Below are positions 1 to 11,112 of a stretch of DNA of 64,000 nucleotides, in pieces (within the stretch, counting starts at the first letter, position 1; the number at the start of each line of letters is the position of its first letter). The stretch comes from Candidatus Dormiibacterota bacterium (GTDB lineage: Bacteria > Vulcanimicrobiota > Vulcanimicrobiia > Vulcanimicrobiales > Vulcanimicrobiaceae), in assembly GCA_035532835.1 (NCBI GenBank), contig DATKQG010000053.1:1-64000 (forward strand), read 5' to 3'. Below the pieces are notes generated by a model. That model saw only the letters and a list, made by a program, of their open reading frames with translations, had not been told where the DNA came from and searched no databases. The translations under genes were made by a program, and so were the position numbers.

Positions 1-19
1 CCGTGCGAAGCCTGGGCCG

Positions 20-466
20 ATGAGCGTTCGGGTTGAGTTGTTTGACATTCGGGACGCGAACCGCATGCGCGAAGCGATGACGATTCGTTTTGCCGTCTTC
101 GTGGACGAACAAGGCGTGCCGGAGAACGAAGAAATCGACGCACACGATCGTACCGATGCCGCCGCGTTGCACGCGTTGGCGTACGACGGCACGCTGCCGG
201 TGGCCACCGGACGCTTCTTTCTGCGTCAGGACCGGGCCGCGCAGATCGGGCGCATGGCGGTGATGCCCGACGCTCGCGGGAGCGGCGTGGGGCGGATGGT
301 ACTGGACGCCCTCATGGCCGAGGCGCGTGGGCGCGGCATCGCGCGCGCCGTACTCTTCGCCCAAACCCACGCTCTCGCGTTCTACGAGCGCGCGGGATTC
401 ACGGCCTACGGCGAGCCGTTTCTCGATGCGGGCATCGCGCACGTCGCGATGGAGCGGGCGCTCTAA
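20..466 (+). CDS. GNAT family N-acetyltransferase
   Basis: A 148-residue single-domain GNAT protein that would transfer an acetyl group from acetyl-CoA to an amine; the substrate cannot be told. The acetyl-CoA pyrophosphate-binding loop is clear at about residues 77-90 (GRMAVMPDARGSGVG, the R/Q-x-x-G-x-G/A signature), followed by the usual C-terminal segment with ALAFYERAGF. The N-terminal part (RFAVFVDEQGVPENEEID) is like the ElaA/YjcF branch of the family. The ATG lies 19 bases into the window, so its promoter and any upstream partner are not visible. It converges on the drug exporter, with 2 bases between the stop codons. Confidence 0.85.
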   Translation: MSVRVELFDIRDANRMREAMTIRFAVFVDEQGVPENEEIDAHDRTDAAALHALAYDGTLPVATGRFFLRQDRAAQIGRMAVMPDARGSGVGRMVLDALMAEARGRGIARAVLFAQTHALAFYERAGFTAYGEPFLDAGIAHVAMERAL

Positions 467-468
467 CG

Positions 469-2007
469 CTATTCGGCCATCATTGCGGCTGCCGCGGCTG
501 CGGCCGCCGCCTCGCGCTTGGGCGAACGCATGAAGAGCACGAGCGGAATCGCGATCAGGAAGACGACTGCGCAGAACTGGAACAGGTAGTTGTAGGCAAT
601 CATGGTGGCTTGTTGCGCCACGAGTTGCGTGAGCGTAGCGATCGAAACGCCGTGCGTCTGCGTCACGCCGGAGGCGAGTTCGTTCCATGCGATCGCCGTA
701 TGCCGTTCGAGAAGCGTCGTGAGAATCGCGATGCCGAAACTTCCGCCGAGTTGACGGACGAGCGAATAGATGCCGGTCGCGTTCGCCATCTCCGCCATCG
801 GAATGACGCCGAGCGAAACCGTGGAGAGCGGTACGAACAGGAACCCGAGCCCAAGCCCTTGGACCACGCGCGGCCAGAAGATGTTCCAGTAATCGGCTTG
901 CGTCGTTAGGCCGCCGAGCCACCACGTCGAGAGCGCGAACATCAGGAAACCGAACGCGATCAGCGCTCGCGGGTCCATGCGGTTGACGAGCCTCCCGGCA
1001 ACCAGCATGCTGATCGCCGTCGCTCCAGCGCCCGGCATCAGCGCCAGCCCCGTATCGAACGCGGTGAACCCAAGCGTCTCCTGCATGAAGAGCGGCAGAA
1101 TCAGCGCGGTTCCGTAGAGCCCAAATCCGCTGATGACGCCCAGAATGTTTCCGATCGTGTACGAAAGATATCGAAAGACCCGCAGGTCGACCAGCGGTTC
1201 CTTATCGCGCAGAACCTTCAACACGAAGATGGTGAGCGTGATGACCGACGTGATCGTGAGGATCGTGATGGTTGAAGAATTGAACCAGTCGTCGTGCTGG
1301 CCTCGTTCCAGCACGTATTGCAGCGATGCCAGGCCCGCAGTCATGAGCCCGAGCCCGGTCCAATCGATGCCGCTCTTGGGCTTTTCGATGTACGACGGAT
1401 TCGGAATGAAAGCGAGCGTCATCACGACCGCGAGAATCCCGATCGGTACGTTGATGAAGAAGATCAGCGGCCAGCTCGCGTTGTCGACGAGGTAGCCGCC
1501 GAGCGTCGGACCGACCGCCGGCCCGACCATCGCGCCTAAGCCGAAGATCGCCATGGCGGCGCCGCGCTTCGCCGCCGGATACGTCTCGAAAAGAATCGCC
1601 TGCGCCGTCGGTTGGAGCGCACCGCCGCCGAAGCCTTGCAGCACGCGATAGAAGACGAGTTGCCAAATACTCGTGGCGGTCCCGCACAGCAACGAAGCGA
1701 TCGTGAAAATCGCCAGGGATGCAGCATAGAAGCGCTTGCGCCCAAGGTACGCCGTGAGCCACCCGTTGAGCGGCATGACGATGACGTTCGCGAGGATGTA
1801 GCCGGTTGCAACCCAGGAGACTTCGTCGGTCGATGCGCCAAGATTGCCCGCGATCGTGCCGAGCGCAACGTTCACGATGGTCGTATCGATAATCGCCATG
1901 ATGACGCCGAGCATCACCGTGATGGTAATGAGCATCTCGCGCGTGGAGCCGGGCGCCGCCGCATTCGTCGAACGGCGTGCCGAGGAGTCGTTTAAGGCTG
2001 CCTGCAT
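469..2007 (-). CDS. DHA2-type MFS multidrug exporter (EmrB/QacA family)
   Basis: A 512-residue, 14-helix major facilitator protein that would export drugs or other hydrophobic compounds using the proton gradient. Family signs are the first-helix motif AIIDTTIVNVALGTIA, motif A-like GWLTAYLGRKR, and motif C-like GLGAMVGPAVGPTLGGYL in helix 5. The C-terminus ends in an odd run of about nine alanines. No EmrA-type periplasmic adaptor or outer-membrane channel is next to it, so it may act alone at the inner membrane. It is divergent from the enoyl reductase gene; no regulator gene adjoins, although the shared upstream region holds a short palindrome. Confidence 0.93.
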   Translation of the reverse strand: MQAALNDSSARRSTNAAAPGSTREMLITITVMLGVIMAIIDTTIVNVALGTIAGNLGASTDEVSWVATGYILANVIVMPLNGWLTAYLGRKRFYAASLAIFTIASLLCGTATSIWQLVFYRVLQGFGGGALQPTAQAILFETYPAAKRGAAMAIFGLGAMVGPAVGPTLGGYLVDNASWPLIFFINVPIGILAVVMTLAFIPNPSYIEKPKSGIDWTGLGLMTAGLASLQYVLERGQHDDWFNSSTITILTITSVITLTIFVLKVLRDKEPLVDLRVFRYLSYTIGNILGVISGFGLYGTALILPLFMQETLGFTAFDTGLALMPGAGATAISMLVAGRLVNRMDPRALIAFGFLMFALSTWWLGGLTTQADYWNIFWPRVVQGLGLGFLFVPLSTVSLGVIPMAEMANATGIYSLVRQLGGSFGIAILTTLLERHTAIAWNELASGVTQTHGVSIATLTQLVAQQATMIAYNYLFQFCAVVFLIAIPLVLFMRSPKREAAAAAAAAAMMAE

Positions 2008-2131
2008 TTTCGATTATTTAACCGGCTAACTATCTACGCGGTTGCACCCAAAATGCCTGTCGCTCCGCCGATGCGCAGAAGTTGTCCGCAGTGCAGGCTG
2101 GTGCACTCCAGGCGTGCAATCGCCGCACGAG
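2008..2131. promoter_or_regulatory. Divergent intergenic region with imperfect palindrome
   Basis: This region separates the divergent exporter and enoyl reductase genes and must carry both promoters. A 12-base imperfect palindrome TTAACCGGCTAA (2018-2029) lies 11 bases upstream of the exporter start codon, where a repressor would act. No convincing -35/-10 pair was found for either gene. Confidence 0.3.
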
Positions 2132-3103
2132 ATGCAAGCATTACGATACGACCGCATCGGCGAGCCGGCCGAGGTTCTCTCCGCAGTCGAGGTACCGAAA
2201 CCCGAGCCCGGCGCGGGCGAAGTGCGCCTGCGCGTGGTGCGCTCGCCGATCCACAACCACGACCTCTCGACGATTCGTGGAACCTACGGCGTGAAACCGC
2301 CGCTCCCGGCGACCGGCGGGACCGAGGCTTTGGGTCGCGTCGACGCGGTGGGCGCCGGCGTGACGTTGCCGATCGGCGCGCGCGTCTCCGCCATGGTCCA
2401 AGGAGCGTGGGCGGAGTACCTGATCGCGCCGGCGTCGCAATGCGTGCCGATGCCCGAAGCGCTCGACGACGACGTCGCATCGCAGTTGATGGCCATGCCG
2501 CTCTCCGCGTTGATACTGCTCGACGATTTGCGCGTCGAACCGGGGGCGTGGATCGTGCAGAACGCGGCGAACGGAGCCGTCGGGCGCATCCTCATGCGGT
2601 TGGCGCAGGCGCGCGGTATCAACGTTATCAATCTCGTGCGCCGGGAGAGCTCGGCCGATGCGTTACGGGCCTTCGGTGCCAAGCACGTCGTGGTAACCGA
2701 GGGGAATGACTGGGCCGCCGAGGTTCGGGCCATCGCCGGCGACCAGCCGGTCGCGCGCGTGATCGATTCGGTGACGGGGCCGCAGTCGATCGAGCTTCAG
2801 CGGATTCTTGGGCGGCGCGGCGAGTATGTCATATTCGGTGGCCTTGCCGCTGCCGCGATGCGATTGGATCCGGGCTTGATGATCTTCAACGAAACCGTGG
2901 TGCGCGGATTCTGGATGACGGCCTGGATGTCGCGCGCCTCGCAGCAAGAGCGCGCCGCGGCCGTACAGCAGATCTTTAGCCTCGCCCTTACGAACAATTT
3001 ACCGTTGCCGGTGAGCGCGGTCTTTTCGCTCTCGGACGGCAAGGCCGCAGTGCTTGCAGCCGAGCAGCCGGGGCGTCCCGGGAAGGTTTTATTCGCGCCA
3101 TAA
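2132..3103 (+). CDS. MECR-like medium-chain dehydrogenase/reductase (2-enoyl thioester reductase type)
   Basis: A 323-residue member of the zinc-independent medium-chain dehydrogenase/reductase superfamily. The N-terminal GroES-like domain carries SPIHNHDLSTIRGTYG and LPATGGTEALGRVDAVG, the pattern of MECR/Etr1-type trans-2-enoyl-CoA/ACP reductases that use NADPH. A Rossmann segment follows (IVQNAANGAVGRILMRLAQ). Typical zinc-binding cysteines are absent. An ATG at 2042 gives 30 extra residues unlike the family, so the start is placed at 2132, where MQALRYDRIGEP matches a normal family N-terminus. It may instead be a quinone-reductase-like enzyme; the substrate is unknown. It stands alone, upstream of a hairpin. 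Confidence 0.8.
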   Translation: MQALRYDRIGEPAEVLSAVEVPKPEPGAGEVRLRVVRSPIHNHDLSTIRGTYGVKPPLPATGGTEALGRVDAVGAGVTLPIGARVSAMVQGAWAEYLIAPASQCVPMPEALDDDVASQLMAMPLSALILLDDLRVEPGAWIVQNAANGAVGRILMRLAQARGINVINLVRRESSADALRAFGAKHVVVTEGNDWAAEVRAIAGDQPVARVIDSVTGPQSIELQRILGRRGEYVIFGGLAAAAMRLDPGLMIFNETVVRGFWMTAWMSRASQQERAAAVQQIFSLALTNNLPLPVSAVFSLSDGKAAVLAAEQPGRPGKVLFAP

Positions 3104-3118
3104 GGCGGCGACGCCGCC
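3104..3118 (+). terminator. GC hairpin directly after enoyl reductase stop
   Basis: A perfect 6-bp stem GGCGGC-GAC-GCCGCC begins on the base after the TAA stop. There is no following U-run, so it may be a weak or factor-dependent terminator, or only a 3-prime stabilising hairpin. Confidence 0.4.
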
Positions 3119-3127
3119 GGCTACCTA

Positions 3128-3136
3128 TGGTATGAT
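3128..3136 (+). promoter_or_regulatory. Extended -10 promoter for the small membrane protein
   Basis: TGGTATGAT is an extended -10 element (TG-n-TATGAT) placed 36 bases before the ATG at 3173. The start site would be near 3143, giving a leader of about 30 bases that contains a TGAGGA ribosome-binding site. No good -35 is needed or seen with an extended -10. Confidence 0.55.
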
Positions 3137-3172
3137 CCGGGCACATTTTTCAACGATACCCCTGAGGACACC

Positions 3173-3376
3173 ATGGGCGGCCTAGGCAATCATCCATCCC
3201 ACCCTTACGCGATTCAGACCTTCGCATTCTTTGCGTCCCTGTTGATCCCGGGGAGCGCCTTTGCGTTGCTGTTCGGCGCTTGGTGGGAAGCGCGCCGGCG
3301 CAAGCGGCCGCGCAAGGCCGGTACGGCCGTCCCCGCGAGCGCCATCGGGTCTCGCTTCCTCACCCAGGGCGACTAA
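3173..3376 (+). CDS. Small single-pass membrane protein, function unknown
   Basis: A 67-residue protein with one hydrophobic helix at about residues 15-34 (FAFFASLLIPGSAFALLFGA), followed by a strongly basic stretch (EARRRKRPRKAG) that would sit in the cytoplasm, giving an N-out orientation. The ATG is preceded by TGAGGA at a good distance and by an extended -10 promoter, which supports real expression. It is not recognised as a known family. The secreted repeat-protein gene follows 110 bases downstream. Confidence 0.6.
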   Translation: MGGLGNHPSHPYAIQTFAFFASLLIPGSAFALLFGAWWEARRRKRPRKAGTAVPASAIGSRFLTQGD

Positions 3377-3424
3377 CACCCGCGGCGCAACGCGCGCGGC
3401 TTTCCCATCGGCGCGAGGTATTTC

Positions 3425-3444
3425 CGATATCTCCGCCGATATCG
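3425..3444. repeat. 20-bp inverted repeat upstream of the Asp-box protein
   Basis: A perfect inverted repeat CGATATC-N6-GATATCG lies 42 bases upstream of the preferred GTG start of the secreted repeat protein. Its size and AT-rich half-sites fit a dimeric repressor or activator site. No matching regulator gene is adjacent. Confidence 0.45.
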
Positions 3445-3486
3445 ATGCAACAGTTCGCTTGCTATTGTTATGTGGAAAGAGACGAT

Positions 3487-6468
3487 GTGAACGGTTGCCG
3501 TCGAGTTTTTGCGGTCGCACTGCTGCTTTTGGCCTTTGGCGTTACGAAAGCGGGTGGTTCCGCGCAGACGCTTTCGGATGCGACGTTCTCGTCTCTGCAT
3601 TTTCGCAACATCGGTCCGCTCTCCGGACGCATCGATACCGTTAGCGGCGTCGTCGGCGATCCTACGGTGTACTATGCCGGCGGTTTAGGGGGCCTCTTTA
3701 AATCCGCCGACGGAGGCGTCACGTGGAACTCCGTCTTCAACGGCAAACCGGTCAGTTCGATCGGCGCGGTCGCCGTCGCCCCATCGGACGCGAACGTCGT
3801 GTACGTCGGCACCGGCGAATCGAATCTTCGCAACGATGTGGCGTTTGGTGACGGCGTCTGGCGCAGCGGCGACGCGGGCAAGACGTGGTCGCATGCCGGG
3901 CTAGCGAATACCGGTCACATCGGCGCGATTGCGGTGGACCCGCATAATCCCAACCGCGCGTTCGTCGCCGCGCTCGGTAACGTGTACAAGCCGAGCGAAG
4001 ATCGCGGTGTCTATCGCACGCTCGACGGCGGTAAGACCTGGACGAAGGTGCTCTACACCGACGATCGCACCGGCGCGTCGAGTATCGCGATCGATCCCAC
4101 CGATCCGAACGTCATCTTCGCGGGTATGTGGGAAGGCTGGCGCAATCCGTATCATCTGAATAGCGGCGGCCCGAGCGACGGCATCTACGAATCGACCGAC
4201 GGCGGCGATCATTGGACGCGCCTGCAAGGGCACGGACTGCCGGCTTCGGTGATGGGGCGAATCGCAATTGCCTTTGCACCCAGCGATCCGCAACGCGTCT
4301 ACGCATTGATCGAATCGTCGCAAGGAACGCTCTGGCGCAGCGACGACCGCGGCCTGACGTGGAAGATGGTCAACGCTTCGCACGGGATCGATCAGCGCCC
4401 GTTCTACTTCACGTCGCTCGCCGTCGACCCGAAGAATAAAGAACGCGTCTATTTTATGTCGGTGCAGATGTGGCGCAGCACCGACGGCGGCATCAAGGCG
4501 AGCAAGCTCAAGCGCACCCGCGGCGGTGATTACCACCAACTGTGGATCGATCCCACGAATGCCTCTCGCATGATTGCGGCCAATGACGGGGGCGCCGAAG
4601 TGAGCTACGACGCGGGTACGACGTGGCTCAACGCTTCGATGGCGGTAGCGCAGTCGTACCACGTCGACACCGACGATCGCATCCCGTACACGATCTGTTC
4701 CGAAGATCAGGATTCGGGCAGCGCATGCGGCCCGAGTAATAGTCTCACAAGCGGCGGAATATCGCCCGATGCGTTTTTCGGTGCGGGTGGCGGCGAGAGC
4801 GGATGGATCGTCATCGATCGAGCCGACCCAAATCTGATTTACGGCGATGGATACCAGGGGTCGGTAACCCAATACGACCGTCGTACCACGCAATCGCGCG
4901 CGATCGACGTGTGGCCCGAAGATGCCATGGGCTGGCCTGCTGCGCCGCTCAAATATCGCTTCCAGTGGACCTCGCCGCTGGCGATGTCGCCACAGCATCC
5001 GCATCGGCTCTATATGGGCGCCGACCGGATCTTCCAAACCGACGACGGCGGCGCTACGTGGCACGCCATCAGCCCGGATCTGACGCGCAACGACCGCGCG
5101 CGCCAGGGCATCTCCGGCACGCCGATCACGCCGGATAACACCAGCGTCGAATACTACGATGTCGTGTTCTCGATCGCGCCGTCGCCGCTGCGCGACGGAA
5201 CGATTTGGGCGGGAACCGACGACGGCCGGGTCTGGCTCACGCGCGACGGCGGCGGGAACTGGAAAAACGTTACCCCGGCCGCCCTCAACGACGCTCCGGG
5301 TGCGCGGTGGTTGCGAGTCGACTATGTCGCGCCTTCGCCGTTCGCAGCGGGCACCGCTTATCTCGTGGCGGACGGTCACAAGTGGGGGGATCGCGCGCCG
5401 CACCTGTTCGTGACGCGCGACGACGGCCGCACGTGGAGCAGCATCGTGTCCAATCTTCCGACCGATGCATACGCGCGCATGATCCGTCCCGATCCGATTC
5501 GTCGCGGCCTCCTCTACGTCGGTACCGAAACGGGCCTCTACTACTCGCTCGACGACGGCGCGCATTGGAGCGCGTTCGCCAATCATCTCCCGGTCGTGCC
5601 CGTTTACGACTTCACGGTTCAGAAGCGGTTCGACGACTTGGTCGTCGGCACGCACGGGCGCGGGATCTGGATTCTCGACGATCTTCACCCGTTGCAGGAG
5701 CTCGACGCAAAGGTACTCGCGCAGCCGTTGCACCTCTTCACGCTGCGAACCGCCTACCGATATCACCTCCACGGCGCTTACTCCGTCTCGCAATTTACCG
5801 GAAGCAATCCGCCGTACGGTGCCGATATCAACTTTTCGTTGAAGACGATGCCGGCTAAAGGTACTTCGGTGCGAGTCCAGGTTCTCGACGGCGCGCGCGT
5901 CATTCGCACGATCGCGGTCAAGAAGCCGCGCGCCGGCGTCAATCGCGTGTGGTGGAATCTGCGTTACGACGCCATCAAGCCGGTGAAAGGCTTCGTGCCG
6001 TGGGCGAAGGGCGGCTTCGACGGCCCCCGCGTCCTCCCCGGTACCTACACGGTGCGCGTTACCAGCGGGGCGGCCTCGGCGAGTGGCCCGCTTCGCGTTG
6101 CGATGGACCCGCGCGTCCACGTAAGCATGCAAGCGCTACGCGAACAGCAGGCATTCTTGCTGCGCGTACGCGCCGACTTGAGCCGGATGACGGTTTCCAT
6201 CGACCGCTTGGGTGCCGTTAAGGCCAAAGGCGGGCCGAAGGCAGCCAAAGCAGACGCCTTGTTGCATCGCCTGTACAACCCGGAAGTCACCCAGGCGGAG
6301 GACGCCCTTCGATACCCCGAGCAGGTCTACGGGCAGCTCAGCTTCCTGGCTTCCTCGGTAGCGTCCGCGGATGCCGCGCCAACCCAAGCGGAGACCCAGG
6401 TTCTCCACGTCCTGGAAGGACAGGCCAACGCCCTCATGGTGGAAGCCGATGCGCTGATGCATCCTTGA
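3487..6468 (+). CDS. Secreted Asp-box (BNR/sialidase-like, VPS10-like) beta-propeller protein
   Basis: A 993-residue exported protein. The GTG start at 3487 is chosen because a GGAAAGAG ribosome-binding site lies just upstream and it gives a clean signal peptide (residues 5-20, FAVALLLLAFG). Upstream in-frame ATGs (3445, 3280) would place extra, non-signal residues in front. The body holds many Asp-box motifs of the S/T-x-D-x-G-x-T-W type (SADGGVTW, SGDAGKTW, TLDGGKTW, STDGGDHW, TDDGGATW, TRDDGRTW), which build one or two beta-propellers as in sortilin/VPS10 and BNR glycosidases. A C-terminal FlgD/Ig-like region follows (residues about 790-880). No sialidase active site was identified, so it may bind rather than cut glycans or proteins. 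Confidence 0.85.
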   Translation: MNGCRRVFAVALLLLAFGVTKAGGSAQTLSDATFSSLHFRNIGPLSGRIDTVSGVVGDPTVYYAGGLGGLFKSADGGVTWNSVFNGKPVSSIGAVAVAPSDANVVYVGTGESNLRNDVAFGDGVWRSGDAGKTWSHAGLANTGHIGAIAVDPHNPNRAFVAALGNVYKPSEDRGVYRTLDGGKTWTKVLYTDDRTGASSIAIDPTDPNVIFAGMWEGWRNPYHLNSGGPSDGIYESTDGGDHWTRLQGHGLPASVMGRIAIAFAPSDPQRVYALIESSQGTLWRSDDRGLTWKMVNASHGIDQRPFYFTSLAVDPKNKERVYFMSVQMWRSTDGGIKASKLKRTRGGDYHQLWIDPTNASRMIAANDGGAEVSYDAGTTWLNASMAVAQSYHVDTDDRIPYTICSEDQDSGSACGPSNSLTSGGISPDAFFGAGGGESGWIVIDRADPNLIYGDGYQGSVTQYDRRTTQSRAIDVWPEDAMGWPAAPLKYRFQWTSPLAMSPQHPHRLYMGADRIFQTDDGGATWHAISPDLTRNDRARQGISGTPITPDNTSVEYYDVVFSIAPSPLRDGTIWAGTDDGRVWLTRDGGGNWKNVTPAALNDAPGARWLRVDYVAPSPFAAGTAYLVADGHKWGDRAPHLFVTRDDGRTWSSIVSNLPTDAYARMIRPDPIRRGLLYVGTETGLYYSLDDGAHWSAFANHLPVVPVYDFTVQKRFDDLVVGTHGRGIWILDDLHPLQELDAKVLAQPLHLFTLRTAYRYHLHGAYSVSQFTGSNPPYGADINFSLKTMPAKGTSVRVQVLDGARVIRTIAVKKPRAGVNRVWWNLRYDAIKPVKGFVPWAKGGFDGPRVLPGTYTVRVTSGAASASGPLRVAMDPRVHVSMQALREQQAFLLRVRADLSRMTVSIDRLGAVKAKGGPKAAKADALLHRLYNPEVTQAEDALRYPEQVYGQLSFLASSVASADAAPTQAETQVLHVLEGQANALMVEADALMHP

Positions 6469-6645
6469 CGCTCGGCGGCGGGTGGTGTTAGACTACTCTC
6501 CTATGCCCTGCGGCGAATAGCCACACTATAAGAAGAAGGGCGAGTCGTGACCGGCCAGCCGGGTCGCGCTCGTTCTCTTTTCGTGCGTTTACGGCTCATG
6601 GGCAAAGCGCGCTTCCCCTCCACCAAGGTTTGAGAGATATAAAGA

Positions 6646-10515
<3,870 letters not shown>

Positions 10516-10540
10516 TCTTCCCAGAGCGGATGCAAATGCA

Positions 10541-10570
10541 AAAAGGTCCGGCGATTTCGCCGGACCTTTT
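10541..10570 (+). terminator. Strong intrinsic terminator after rpoB
   Basis: A perfect 13-bp stem (AAAAGGTCCGGCG / CGCCGGACCTTTT, loop ATTT) starts 26 bases after the rpoB stop and ends in a T-run. The A-tract on the 5-prime side makes it work in both directions. It argues that rpoB transcription stops here and does not continue to rpoC. Confidence 0.9.
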
Positions 10571-10594
10571 GCGTTGCTGCAAGAAGTCGCGCGC

Positions 10595-11044
10595 ATGGAG
10601 ATTCGTCTTGCGCATGCCCAAGATCGATCGGCGATCCTGGCCCTCACCGGTCGCTTTGCCGAGTTCGAGTTGCCTTCGTGGCGAACGCCAGACGAGGTCA
10701 ATGCGGGGACGCGACGCCAAGTCGAGCGGGCACTCGCTCAAGTCTCGGATAGGTCGCAAGTTTTGGTCGCTACCGAAGCCGGGCGAGTCGTCGGCTTTGC
10801 ATGGATGCTCGTGATTCAGGATTTCTATCGCGGTACCGATATGGCGAAGCTCTCGGAGATCGCGGTCGCCGAAGATGGACGCGGGATCGGCTCGGCGCTC
10901 ATCGCTGCGGCGGAGGAGTGGGCGCGCGAGCGTGGCCTGGGCATGCTCGTGCTCAACGTGATGAATGGGAATCTCCGCGCTCGCCGTCTATACGAACGCT
11001 CCGGTTTTGCGGCGGAGTATAGCATGATGGCAAAGCCGCTATAG
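10595..11044 (+). CDS. GNAT family N-acetyltransferase
   Basis: A 149-residue GNAT acetyltransferase. The acetyl-CoA loop is at about residues 85-97 (AEDGRGIGSALIAAAEEWA) and the C-terminal MNGNLRARRLYERSGF motif is typical of RimI/AAC(6')-like members acting on small molecules or protein N-termini. A TTG at 10574 is in frame but touches the terminator and lacks a ribosome-binding site, so the ATG at 10595 is used. It lies directly downstream of the rpoB terminator and must have its own promoter, which was not identified. Confidence 0.85.
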   Translation: MEIRLAHAQDRSAILALTGRFAEFELPSWRTPDEVNAGTRRQVERALAQVSDRSQVLVATEAGRVVGFAWMLVIQDFYRGTDMAKLSEIAVAEDGRGIGSALIAAAEEWARERGLGMLVLNVMNGNLRARRLYERSGFAAEYSMMAKPL

Positions 11045-11112
11045 GCCAAAGAGCGTCATAAAGGCTCATACGCCTCGGCAGGCGCGCAGCCTACGGTAGT
11101 GAAGAAGAAAGG

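Noticed and set aside
3280-3486. N-terminal extension of the Asp-box protein
   Set aside because: The extra residues overlap the small membrane protein gene, are Arg/Pro-rich and would bury the signal peptide; GTG 3487 has a good ribosome-binding site.
3901-6132. 743-codon open frame on the minus strand
   Set aside because: It is antisense to the Asp-box repeat protein, has no recognisable domain or ribosome-binding site, and its Arg/Asp/Val-rich composition is that of a shadow frame in GC-rich coding sequence.
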